DNA from: Actinomycetota bacterium
GTDB lineage: Bacteria; Actinomycetota; Acidimicrobiia; Acidimicrobiales; CADCTF01
DNA length: 6,136 nt
NCBI GenBank assembly: GCA_019348305.1
Contig: JAHWJQ010000132.1
Location: 1-6,136, forward strand
Direction of reading: 5' to 3'
Each line of letters begins with the position of its first letter. The first letter of the stretch is position 1. The notes beneath the pieces are model-generated. The model was not told the DNA's origin, made no database searches, and saw only the letters and a list, made by a program, of their open reading frames with translations. Positions 1-6,136 of the stretch are shown one piece after another. A program made the translations under genes and the position numbers.

Positions 1-2257
1 CCGCCAGGCCTGCTCCCGGGGGAACCGGCGGCGGCGGCGGCGCCACGGCCGGCGCCGGCGGCCGGGCGCGCTGGCGCGACCCGATGAGCGGCGTCCGCTC
101 GGGCGGCGCCGCTGGCGCCGCGGGCTCAGCCCGCTGAGGGGCCGGCTCGGGCCCGGCACTCCGCTGTGGGGGGGGCTCTGGGGCGGTAGGGCGCTGAGGG
201 GCCGGCGCGGGCCCGGCACTCCGCTGTGGGGGCCGCTCGGGCCCGGCACTCCGCTGTGGGGGCCGCTCGGGCCCGGCACTCCGCTCTGGGGGCCGCTCGG
301 GCCCGGCACTCCGCTCTGGGGGCCGCTCGGGCCCGGCACTCCGCTCTGGGGGCCGCTCGGGCCCGGCACTCCGCTCTGGGGGCCGCTCGGGCCCGGGGGC
401 TGGCGGTGGGTCGGCGTCGTGGAGAGACCGCTGCGCCCGGTCGAGGACGGGAAGCACTCCGGCGGAGGCCTCGAACAGTTCAGCGAGGTGCTGGCGGGCC
501 TCGGCCAGCTCCCGACGGGCGGGGCCGAACTCCTCGAGCACCCGCTGGCGGTGCTGGGCCGCCTCCGCCTCGGCCCGCGCGGTGATCTGGGCAGCGGCCG
601 CGGCGGCCTCGTCCACGCGCCGAGCAAGCAGGCTGGCCGCCTCTGCCCGCACCGCCTTCGCGTCCTCATCGGCCCGGTGGGCGGTGGCCGCCGCCGCGCT
701 CTCGACCTCGGCCCTGCGCTGTGCCGCTTGCGCTTCAGCGACCCGCCGAAGCTCGTCGGCCTGCTCGTCGGCCGCCCGCAACACGCCCTCGGCTCGCTCC
801 CGGGCGGCGTTGAGGATGACGCCCGTCTCGGCCGCAATGCGGTGATCCGCCTCAGCCTGGCGCCGGTCCACCTCGGCCCGGCCTTCGGCGACGAGCCGCG
901 CCCGCTGGCGCTCGCCCTCGTCCACCGCTTCGGCAAGCACCTTGCGGGCGGTGCTGTGCAGCTCGTGGGCCTGCGCTTCTGCCCGCTGTAGCAGCTCGCG
1001 ACCAGCAGCGTCGATAGCACGCCGCTGCTCGGCGGCGTCCAGCTCTGCTGACCGCACCCGCTCCGCGACTTCGACCTCGGCCCGCCGCACCAACTCGGCC
1101 GCCTCGGTCTCGGCTACCGCCCGGAGCTGGCCGGCCTCGGCCTCGGCCTCGGCCCTCAGACGATCAGCCTCGGCCGTCGCCTTGGCGAGGATGCCGGAGG
1201 TCTCGGCCGCCGCTTCAGCGCGCAGAGCGGCGAGCTGTTGTTCGGCCCGAGCACGATCGGCGGCGATGGCCGCCCGCCCCTCGGCCCGCACCCGCTCGAC
1301 CTCCGCTGCCGCCCGCGCCGCCGTCCCGGCGATCACCCGGGCCGCCTCCGCCTCTGCCTCTCCCGCCGCCCGGGCGACGATGCTCCGACGTTCCTGATCG
1401 GCCTCGTCCAGCCACTCTTCGATCTCCGCTTCCGCCTCGGCCACGAGGGCGGCGCGTGCCGCATCCAGTTCCGCCCGCGCCGCCCGTCGCTCCTCTTCCA
1501 GCGCCGAGCGCAGCTGGCCCAGCCTTCGCTCTTCATCCTGGCGGCGCGCCTCGAGGGCAGCGAGGGCAGCTGCTTGTTGCTGTTGCAGAGCGGCCGCCCG
1601 TGCCTCTGCTTCGGCGGCCGCCGCCGCCCGCTCGCTTTCGAGTTCGGAGCGCGTTCGCTTCACCTCCACCCGGAACTGCGCCCGCAGCCGGGCCATCTCT
1701 TCCTGGCCCGTGCGCACCACCTCGCCGGCCCTGGCCTCGCCGTCGGCCACCAGCTGCGCCCGCTCCGCCTCGGCCCGGCTACGGCTCTCGGCCAGGACTC
1801 GCTCAGCAGTCAGCGAGGAGGCGATCTCGGCCCGACGCTGCAGCTCCTTGGCGTCCGCCTCTGCTTGTGCTCGAACACGGGCAGCCATGGAAGCGGCATC
1901 AGCACGGAGCCGCTGGGCTGCCTCGGCCGCCTGCCGGCGGATCTCGGCCGCCTCCGACCGGGCCTCCTCGTGCAGGCGCCTGCGGTCGCGCTCGGCCTCC
2001 AGCCGTTGGCGCACCAGCTCCGAGCCCGTCTCACGCTCGACCCGGGCTACCTCGTCGCGGCGGCGGTGGGCGTCTTGGAGTATCCGCTCCCTCTCCGCCT
2101 CGAGCGACGAGGACGGCTCGCTTCCTTCCCCGCCGGTCACGTCACCTGCCGGCTCGGGCACCGGCCACCGGCGCTGGCGTGTCATCCGGGCAGGAGACGG
2201 CGACAGTCCGTCGCCGAAGGCGAGTGGGTCCTCCTCGGGCGGCTCGTGCTGAGTCAC
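1..2257 (-). CDS. Large Ala/Glu/Arg-rich coiled-coil protein with Pro-rich repeat tail (3' end outside window)
   Basis: The minus-strand frame starting with GTG at 2257 has no stop down to the left edge, giving at least 752 codons; the C-terminus is missing. I do not recognise a named family. Residues 1-59 are polar and probably disordered. Residues about 60-592 are almost entirely Ala, Glu, Arg, Leu and Gln with hardly any Pro or Gly breaks, as expected of a long helical coiled coil. From about residue 296 to 592 the chain can be written as consecutive 11-residue blocks (for example AEADRLRAEAE, AEAGQLRAVAE, TEAAELVRRAE). Residues from about 614 are Pro/Ala-rich with a decapeptide repeat. 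No signal peptide or membrane segment is visible. The GTG is the only usable start near the 5' end: six codons upstream lies the in-frame pilB stop. No good Shine-Dalgarno is seen. The 18-bp gap after pilB suggests an operon and possibly coupled translation. Composition resembles actinobacterial Scy/FilP-like cytoskeletal scaffolds, but that is analogy, not homology I can show. Confidence 0.85.
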   Translation of the reverse strand, partial: MTQHEPPEEDPLAFGDGLSPSPARMTRQRRWPVPEPAGDVTGGEGSEPSSSLEAERERILQDAHRRRDEVARVERETGSELVRQRLEAERDRRRLHEEARSEAAEIRRQAAEAAQRLRADAASMAARVRAQAEADAKELQRRAEIASSLTAERVLAESRSRAEAERAQLVADGEARAGEVVRTGQEEMARLRAQFRVEVKRTRSELESERAAAAAEAEARAAALQQQQAAALAALEARRQDEERRLGQLRSALEEERRAARAELDAARAALVAEAEAEIEEWLDEADQERRSIVARAAGEAEAEAARVIAGTAARAAAEVERVRAEGRAAIAADRARAEQQLAALRAEAAAETSGILAKATAEADRLRAEAEAEAGQLRAVAETEAAELVRRAEVEVAERVRSAELDAAEQRRAIDAAGRELLQRAEAQAHELHSTARKVLAEAVDEGERQRARLVAEGRAEVDRRQAEADHRIAAETGVILNAARERAEGVLRAADEQADELRRVAEAQAAQRRAEVESAAAATAHRADEDAKAVRAEAASLLARRVDEAAAAAAQITARAEAEAAQHRQRVLEEFGPARRELAEARQHLAELFEASAGVLPVLDRAQRSLHDADPPPAPGPERPPERSAGPERPPERSAGPERPPERSAGPERPPERSAGPERPPQRSAGPERPPQRSAGPAPAPQRPTAPEPPPQRSAGPEPAPQRAEPAAPAAPPERTPLIGSRQRARPPAPAVAPPPPPVPPGAGLA
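119..388 (-). repeat. 30-bp in-frame tandem repeat encoding a decapeptide (nine units)
   Basis: Nine consecutive 30-bp units lie in the tail of the coiled-coil gene (its residues 624-713). Read on the minus strand, the first four (388-269) are identical and encode ERPPERSAGP. The next two (268-209) are identical to each other and encode ERPPQRSAGP. The last three (208-119) are diverged: APAPQRPTAP, EPPPQRSAGP and EPAPQRAEPA. Because the period is a multiple of three, gain or loss of units keeps the frame. Identical units at one end and decayed ones at the other suggest recent expansion by slippage or unequal crossing-over. The peptide is rich in Pro, Arg and Glu, so an extended, disordered spacer or low-affinity binding tail is likely. 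Confidence 0.95.
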
Positions 2258-2275
2258 CCCACCATGTTGGCCTGC

Positions 2276-3991
2276 TCAGCAGACCGCCCGCAGGATCTCC
2301 TCCAGGCTGGTCTCGCCCGAGGCGGCTTTACGCAAGCCGTCTTCGCGCATCGTGATCATCCCCTGCTCGGTGGCGAGTTCCTGGATGTCGCGCGGTAACG
2401 CGCTCGACACGATGAGGTGGTCGATCTCGGGGGAGATCTCGAGCACCTCGTGGATGGCCAGCCGCCCCCGGTAGCCGGTTCGGCTGCAGCCGACGCAGCC
2501 CACGGGCTTGAAGAAGGTGTGGCCCCTGTCCTCGAGAACCCACTCCGGCAGCACCGCCACCATGGCCTCGTCCGCCGTGGGATCGTAAGGTGCCTTGCAC
2601 CGCTCGCACAGCCGCCGCGCCAGCCGTTGGGCGACGATGCAGTTGAGCGCCGAGGTCACCATGAACGGCTCGATCCCCATGTCGAGCAGGCGGATCGGCG
2701 TCGATGCGGCGTCGTTGGTGTGCAACGAGGTGATCACCAGGTGCCCCGTGAGAGCGGCCTCGCAGGCGATCTGGGCCGTTTCGGCGTCGCGCATCTCGCC
2801 CACCATCACCACGTCGGGGTCGGCCCGCAGGATCGAGCGCAGCGCCGAAGGGAAGCTCAGGCCGGCTTTGCGGTTGACCTGCATCTGCTTGACCCCGCCG
2901 AGCCGGTACTCGATGGGGTCCTCGACGGTGATGATGTTCCGGCTCGGGTCGTTGAGCTCGGCCAACGTCGCGTACATGGTGGTCGACTTGCCCGAGCCAG
3001 TCGGCCCGGTGACGATGATGGCCCCCCAGGGGCGACGGAACGACGCCTCGAAGACCTTCAGAGCGGCGGTCGACATCCCCAGCTCGGTGAGGTTCAGCAC
3101 GTTCCCTGACTCCTCCAGCACCCGGATGACGACGGCCTCGCCGTAGGGGGTGGGAAGGGTGACCAACCGCAACGACACGGGCCGGTGGTTGATCGTGAGG
3201 GCGATCCGGCCATCCTGGGGCACCCGGCGCTCGGCGATGTCGATCTCGGCCATGATCTTGAGCCGGCTGACCACGCTCGCTCGGGCCGAGCGGGGCACGT
3301 TCATCACCTCGTGGAGCACGCCATCGATGCGGAAGCGCACCCGCATCTCCCGCTCGGTCGGGTCGAGGTGGATGTCCGAGGCCCGCTCGGTGACGGCCCT
3401 CGTGATGAGCTGGTTCACGAACTGGATGACGGGGCCGTCCTCCGCGGCGGCAACCGCGGTCTTTGCATCCGCCAGCTCTTCTTCGGCCGCATCCTGTTCG
3501 ATCCGCAGGATCGCCTCGTCGGTCTCCGAGCCGCCCCACATGCGGTCGATGGCCCGCAGGAGCTGGTTCGGTTCCGCCATGAAGACGCGGATCGGCTCTC
3601 CGGTCACGCTGCGCACGTCGTCCAGCGAGAAGACGTTGGTGGGGTTGACCATGGCCACGTAGAGCTGGCCGTCCTGGCGAGCGAAGGGCAGCAGCTGGTG
3701 GTACCGCGCGAAGGACTCCTTGACCAACCGCACGGCCGAGGGGTCGGGAGTGTGCTCGTCGAGGTCCACGAACTCCAGTCCGAAGTGCTCGGCCAGGATA
3801 CGGATGAGCTCGACCTCTTTGACGTAGCCGCGGTTGACCAGGATGGTGCCCAGACGCTCGGCGGTGGTGAGCTGCTCCTGGAGCGCTTCTTCGAGCTGGG
3901 CGTCGGTGACGACGCCCCTCGCGATCAGCATCTCGCCCAGCCGGGGACCGCGCGCCCTCTTGGCGAGCCGCGTGCTCTTCGGGTTGCCCAC
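2276..3991 (-). CDS. pilB: Type IV pilus assembly ATPase PilB (GspE/PilB family)
   Basis: A 571-residue hexameric ATPase that powers pilus extension at the cytoplasmic face of the inner-membrane platform; the length is normal for the family. Residues 17-69 form an MshEN-type N-terminal domain: two 24-residue motifs starting RLGEML and RLGTIL, separated by exactly five residues. A linker rich in Glu, Asp and Ala spans about 155-187. The N2 region has RASDIHLDP and RVRFRIDG, typical arginine-bearing segments. The core has Walker A GPTGSGKST (329-337), Asp box ITVEDPIE (about 354-361), Walker B region DPDVVMVGEMRD (391-402) and His box GHLVITSLHTND (416-427). A zinc-type four-cysteine site follows, CERC (462-465) and CVGC (499-502), which marks PilB/GspE rather than PilT. 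The start is GTG at 3991, without a clear Shine-Dalgarno; the first in-frame ATG (residue 21) would cut into the first RLG motif, so GTG is preferred. The coiled-coil gene follows after 18 bp. The partner pilT, pilC and pilin genes are not in the window. Confidence 0.97.
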   Translation of the reverse strand: MGNPKSTRLAKRARGPRLGEMLIARGVVTDAQLEEALQEQLTTAERLGTILVNRGYVKEVELIRILAEHFGLEFVDLDEHTPDPSAVRLVKESFARYHQLLPFARQDGQLYVAMVNPTNVFSLDDVRSVTGEPIRVFMAEPNQLLRAIDRMWGGSETDEAILRIEQDAAEEELADAKTAVAAAEDGPVIQFVNQLITRAVTERASDIHLDPTEREMRVRFRIDGVLHEVMNVPRSARASVVSRLKIMAEIDIAERRVPQDGRIALTINHRPVSLRLVTLPTPYGEAVVIRVLEESGNVLNLTELGMSTAALKVFEASFRRPWGAIIVTGPTGSGKSTTMYATLAELNDPSRNIITVEDPIEYRLGGVKQMQVNRKAGLSFPSALRSILRADPDVVMVGEMRDAETAQIACEAALTGHLVITSLHTNDAASTPIRLLDMGIEPFMVTSALNCIVAQRLARRLCERCKAPYDPTADEAMVAVLPEWVLEDRGHTFFKPVGCVGCSRTGYRGRLAIHEVLEISPEIDHLIVSSALPRDIQELATEQGMITMREDGLRKAASGETSLEEILRAVC

Positions 3992-4161
3992 GGTGGTGTA
4001 TCGGCAAGCCGCCGGGGCTTTTGTAGAGGATCGCTCCCGCGGGCCGACAACGGCGCGGTGAACACGATGGCGCCGTCGGAGCGAGGGTCACCGCCGGGTA
4101 GGCTGAGCCCGCGCGAACAGCCCTCACGCCACCAGTCCGGGCGCGGCCCCGAGTCGATGCT
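3992..4161. promoter_or_regulatory. Divergent spacer between pilB and the acyltransferase gene
   Basis: This 170-bp stretch separates two genes that point away from each other, so it should hold promoters in both directions. On the minus strand a TTGTCG lies upstream of a TACAAA with 19 bp between them, a loose match to a sigma-70-type promoter for pilB; it is too weak to call. On the plus strand I see no convincing -35/-10 pair. No strong hairpin or operator is evident. A GTG at 4058 opens a plus frame with no stop before the acyltransferase start, but one frame away from it. The spacer may therefore in part code for the true N-terminus if a frameshift exists here. Confidence 0.4.
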
Positions 4162-5802
4162 TTGGACGGGCTGCGCGGTCTCGCCATCGCCGGCGTCCTC
4201 GCCTATCACGGCGCGCCGTCGCTGGCGCGGGGCGGCTACCTCGGGGTCGAGGTGTTCTTCGTGCTGTCGGGCTACCTGCTCACGTCGCGCCTGGTCGACC
4301 AGCACCGCCGCCACGGCGAGATCGAGTGGGGCCGCTACCTGCGCCAGCGCGTGCGCCGGCTGGCGCCGGCCCTGGGGGTGTTCCTCATGGCCGTGGTGGT
4401 GCTGGGCGCGGTGGCGGTCCGCTCCGACGCCTACCGCCTACGCGCCGACGTCCTCTGGTCGGCGCTAGGGCTCACCAACTGGCACCTGATCAGCGACGGC
4501 TCCTCCTACTTCCGGCAGCTGGGCCGGCCCCCACTGGTCCGCCACCTGTGGTCGCTGGCCGTGGAGATCCAGTTCTACGCCGCCATCCCCCTGCTCGTGG
4601 CCGGGCTGCTGCGGTGGAGCCGGAGGCGTTCCGTCGCCGCCCTCTGCGCCGGGATCGGGCTGTCGACGCTGGTCATGGCCGTGCTGTACCGCAGCGACGA
4701 CCCCTCCCGGGCCTACTACGGCACCGACGCCCGGCTCGGGGCCCTGCTGGCCGGGGTGCTCCTGGCCGTGGTACTGCTGCCCGGTGAGGGCCGGCGGGAG
4801 CCGCCGCGTTGGCTGGGGTGGGCGGGGAGCCTGGGGCTGGTGGCGCTGGGCGGGTTGTTCATGGTGGCCGGCGAGGGCTCGGGGCCGGTCTTTTTGGGCG
4901 GCTTCCTGGTCTGCCGGCTCGCCACCGCCCTGGCCATAGCCGGCGCCCTCCAGCCCGGCCGCTGCGCCGGCGTGTTGGCCGGCGCCGTCCCGTCGTGGCT
5001 GGGAAGACGCTCCTACAGCATCTACCTCTGGCACTGGCCGTTGCTGGTCCTCCTGCGCCCGGGGGTCGACGTGGCCTGGCCCCCGGTGGTGGCGGTCGGC
5101 GTCGCCCTCACCGCTGCCCTCGTGATCGGGCACCTGTCCTATGAGCTGGTGGAACGGCCCTTCCTCCGGCGCCGCCTCGCCTCGCCCGTGGCCGCTCGGG
5201 GCCCCGTCCTCACCGCCGCCGGCTGGACCAATGCCGCCGTGGCCACCACCGCCACGGCGGTGCTCCTGTTCAGCCTGCCCAGCGCGGACCCGATCGCCGA
5301 CAGCCTGAGGGAAGGCCAGCAGGTTCTCGCCTCACAGCGCTCGACGCCGGCGCCGCCCCCTGCACCCGAGGTCACGACGACCGCGCCGGCCGCCCCTGCA
5401 CCCGAGGCCGCCCCCGCCGCCGCCGCCACTCCCCCGCCCGGCCCGCCCAGCCAGGTGGTGGCCGCCATCGAACCACGACCGGCACCCGTGTTGCCCGCAG
5501 GGCCGGCACCGGGCACCGTGCGGGTGACGGCCATCGGAGACTCGGTGATGCTGAGCGCCGCCGGCCCGCTGCACATGAGCACCAGGGAGCGGAACGCCGC
5601 CGGGCGTGCCAGCACCGCGGCGCGCGCGACCAGCCCGCCGAAGCTGTGGCCGACCAGGTGCACCGGCTCCGGGCCGAGCGCGTCGACCACCGCGAAATCC
5701 TGCATGCGGGGCTCGGCGGCGGCGTCCGGGACCGAGGCCGGGTCGAGCTGCTGCTCGAACCACGGGTCGGGGCCGCCGGCGGCAAGTGCGCCCGCGCGAT
5801 GA
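4162..5802 (+). CDS. OafA-type membrane acyltransferase with truncated SGNH domain
   Basis: An integral membrane acyltransferase of the acyltransferase-3 (OafA/YrhL) family, which moves acyl groups across the membrane onto surface polysaccharide or wall glycans. Motifs seen: DGLRGLAIAGVLAYH with His16, GYLGVEVFFVLSGYL (26-39), RYLRQRVRRLAP (58-69), HLWSLAVEIQFY (128-139), YYGTDARLGALLAG (from 185), YSIYLWHWPL (285-294) and YELVERPF (327-334). About ten membrane segments precede an extra one at about 355-373. A Pro/Ala/Thr linker (about 394-453) follows, then RVTAIGDSVML (454-464), the first SGNH block with Ser461. Homology ends at about residue 470 (base 5571). The remaining 76 codons to the stop at 5802 are the antisense of other gene fragments, so the SGNH domain lacks its later blocks and the catalytic Asp/His. 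The start is unclear. TTG at 4162 is the only start codon in this frame after the stop at 4099-4101, yet family-like residues (RVDALDGLRG) begin upstream of it. Confidence 0.9.
   Translation: MDGLRGLAIAGVLAYHGAPSLARGGYLGVEVFFVLSGYLLTSRLVDQHRRHGEIEWGRYLRQRVRRLAPALGVFLMAVVVLGAVAVRSDAYRLRADVLWSALGLTNWHLISDGSSYFRQLGRPPLVRHLWSLAVEIQFYAAIPLLVAGLLRWSRRRSVAALCAGIGLSTLVMAVLYRSDDPSRAYYGTDARLGALLAGVLLAVVLLPGEGRREPPRWLGWAGSLGLVALGGLFMVAGEGSGPVFLGGFLVCRLATALAIAGALQPGRCAGVLAGAVPSWLGRRSYSIYLWHWPLLVLLRPGVDVAWPPVVAVGVALTAALVIGHLSYELVERPFLRRRLASPVAARGPVLTAAGWTNAAVATTATAVLLFSLPSADPIADSLREGQQVLASQRSTPAPPPAPEVTTTAPAAPAPEAAPAAAATPPPGPPSQVVAAIEPRPAPVLPAGPAPGTVRVTAIGDSVMLSAAGPLHMSTRERNAAGRASTAARATSPPKLWPTRCTGSGPSASTTAKSCMRGSAAASGTEAGSSCCSNHGSGPPAASAPAR
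5357..5407 (+). repeat. Short direct repeat in the acyltransferase linker
   Basis: The 15-mer cccctgcacccgagg occurs at 5357-5371 and again at 5393-5407, 36 bp apart and in the same frame, encoding a Pro-Ala-Pro-Glu motif twice. It is consistent with the linker having grown by small in-frame duplications; no separate function is implied. Confidence 0.7.
5551..5571. other. Breakpoint A: tail-to-tail junction of SGNH and hydrolase sequence
   Basis: These bases fit both genes at once. On the plus strand they complete the SGNH segment GDSVML-SAAGPL; on the minus strand they encode SGPAAL of the alpha/beta hydrolase. Coding homology is on the plus strand to the left and on the minus strand to the right, so the join must lie within this short, GC-only shared stretch. 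This is the picture expected of an inverted join at microhomology, natural or artefactual. Confidence 0.6.
5553..5735 (-). pseudogene. Internal fragment of an alpha/beta hydrolase
   Basis: On the minus strand, codons from about 5705 down to 5553 read MQDFAVVDALG, then PVHLVGHSFGGLVARAAVL, then FRSLVLMCSGPAAL. This is the nucleophile-elbow region of an alpha/beta hydrolase: GHSFGG holds the catalytic Ser, preceded by the usual strand and followed by the usual helix and the next strand. The N-terminal part with the HG oxyanion motif and the C-terminal part with the catalytic Asp and His are both absent, so it cannot be a working enzyme here. On its upstream side it is continuous in frame with helicase sequence; on its downstream side it meets the acyltransferase gene tail to tail. 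The upstream limit is uncertain by some tens of bases. The reading frame stays open to 5139, but below 5553 it is only the antisense of the acyltransferase. Confidence 0.78.
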
Positions 5803-6136
5803 CGGTGGCCGAGGTTGCGGCGGATGGCCAGGCCCTCGTAGCGGTTCACCCGCCCCTCCCGCTGCTCGAAGTCGACCGGGTTGGGGGGGATGTTCCAGTG
5901 GACGATCGAGCTGCACCACCAGTGGAAGTCGATGCCCTCCTGCCCGACGCTCGTGGTGGCGAGTACCCAGGGCCAGAACGGGCTGTTGAAGGCCGCTCGG
6001 ATCTCGGGGAGCCGGGCGGCCTCGTCGCTTTGGCGGCCGGTGCCGTACCGCAGCGCGAACCGGCTCGTGAACGGGATCCGCCGGCTTGGGTGGTGAGGGT
6101 CAAAGGCCGAGTAGGTAGAGGGGCGAAGGGTCAGCG
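5736..6136 (-). CDS. C-terminal fragment of a superfamily 2 helicase (5' end outside window)
   Basis: The minus-strand frame is open from the right edge and contains two adjacent helicase C-terminal-domain motifs. Motif V-like VLATTSVGQEGIDFH lies at about 5966-5922, followed by VHWNIPPNPVDFE, and motif VI QREGRVNRY at about 5864-5838. A segment RIPFTSRFALRYG and EIRAAFNSPFWP precede them. Motifs V and VI couple ATP hydrolysis to nucleic-acid movement, with the arginines of motif VI contacting ATP. The GQEGxDFH and QREGR-RY forms are typical of SNF2/DEAD-like helicases found in large bacterial proteins, including some defence-island helicases; I cannot assign a system. After RRNLGHRHRAG and PDPWFEQQLD the homology is lost and alpha/beta hydrolase sequence begins in the same frame. 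No start codon choice is meaningful because the N-terminal part is missing. The exact 3' limit of helicase sequence lies somewhere between about 5705 and 5780. Confidence 0.75.

Noticed and set aside
119..388. CRISPR array
   Set aside because: The 30-bp units are directly adjacent with no unique spacers and lie in frame inside a coding region.
1238..2398. Plus-strand open frame of 386 codons (with others at 419-991, 1456-2355 and 1710-2252)
   Set aside because: Antisense to the coiled-coil gene; the translation is low-complexity Arg/Pro/Leu/Ser with no domain, as expected from the complement of repeated GCC and GAG codons.
2328..4187. Minus-strand open frame of 619 codons overlapping pilB
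   Set aside because: Alternative frame of pilB, very rich in Arg/Gly/Pro, no recognisable motif; the frame at 2276-3991 carries every PilB motif.
3185..4468. Plus-strand open frame of 427 codons spanning pilB antisense and the acyltransferase start
   Set aside because: No domain over its pilB part and out of frame with the acyltransferase; only its 4058-4160 stretch is of interest as a possible frameshifted N-terminus.
4465..5133. Minus-strand open frame of 222 codons opposite the acyltransferase
   Set aside because: Gln/Gly/Pro/His-rich shadow of the membrane-protein codons with no recognisable domain.
5139..5552. Continuation of the minus-strand hydrolase frame below the junction
   Set aside because: It is the exact antisense of the acyltransferase linker and membrane segment and has Gly/Ala-rich, non-hydrolase sequence.

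Overview
The window is very GC-rich, with strong G/C preference at third codon positions and open reading frames on almost every frame of both strands. This fits a high-GC actinobacterium. An acidimicrobial-type lineage is possible because a type IV pilus ATPase sits beside an actinobacterial-style acyltransferase-SGNH protein, but no rRNA or other marker is present, so the placement is an inference.

Layout. (1) From the left edge to 2257, on the minus strand, lies one long reading frame open at its 3' end. It encodes an Ala/Glu/Arg-rich coiled-coil protein of at least 752 residues with a Pro-rich tail. The tail contains a nine-unit 30-bp in-frame tandem repeat. (2) From 2276 to 3991, minus strand, lies a complete pilB/gspE-type assembly ATPase. 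It is 18 bp upstream of the coiled-coil gene, and the two look like one transcription unit. (3) A divergent spacer follows. (4) From about 4162, plus strand, lies an OafA-type membrane acyltransferase with a Pro/Ala linker and the beginning of an SGNH domain. (5) From about 5553 to the right edge the sequence is a mosaic. The SGNH domain stops right after its first catalytic block. The reading sense then flips to the minus strand, with a fragment of an alpha/beta hydrolase (GHSFGG nucleophile elbow). That fragment is continuous in frame with the C-terminal part of a superfamily 2 helicase (motifs V and VI), which runs off the right edge.

How the parts may work together. PilB powers type IV pilus extension. 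Its N-terminus carries the two 24-residue motifs with a 5-residue spacer that are known to bind cyclic-di-GMP in MshE-type ATPases. The coiled-coil protein is probably co-transcribed with it and could be a scaffold or polarity factor for the pilus machine, but that is inferred from position and architecture only. The acyltransferase would modify surface glycans and is transcribed away from the pilus genes.

The most unusual points are the hendecad-like coiled-coil protein with its expandable repeat tail next to pilB, and the right-hand mosaic. The mosaic is either a real rearrangement or an assembly/amplification chimera, and needs read-level checking before any biology is built on it.
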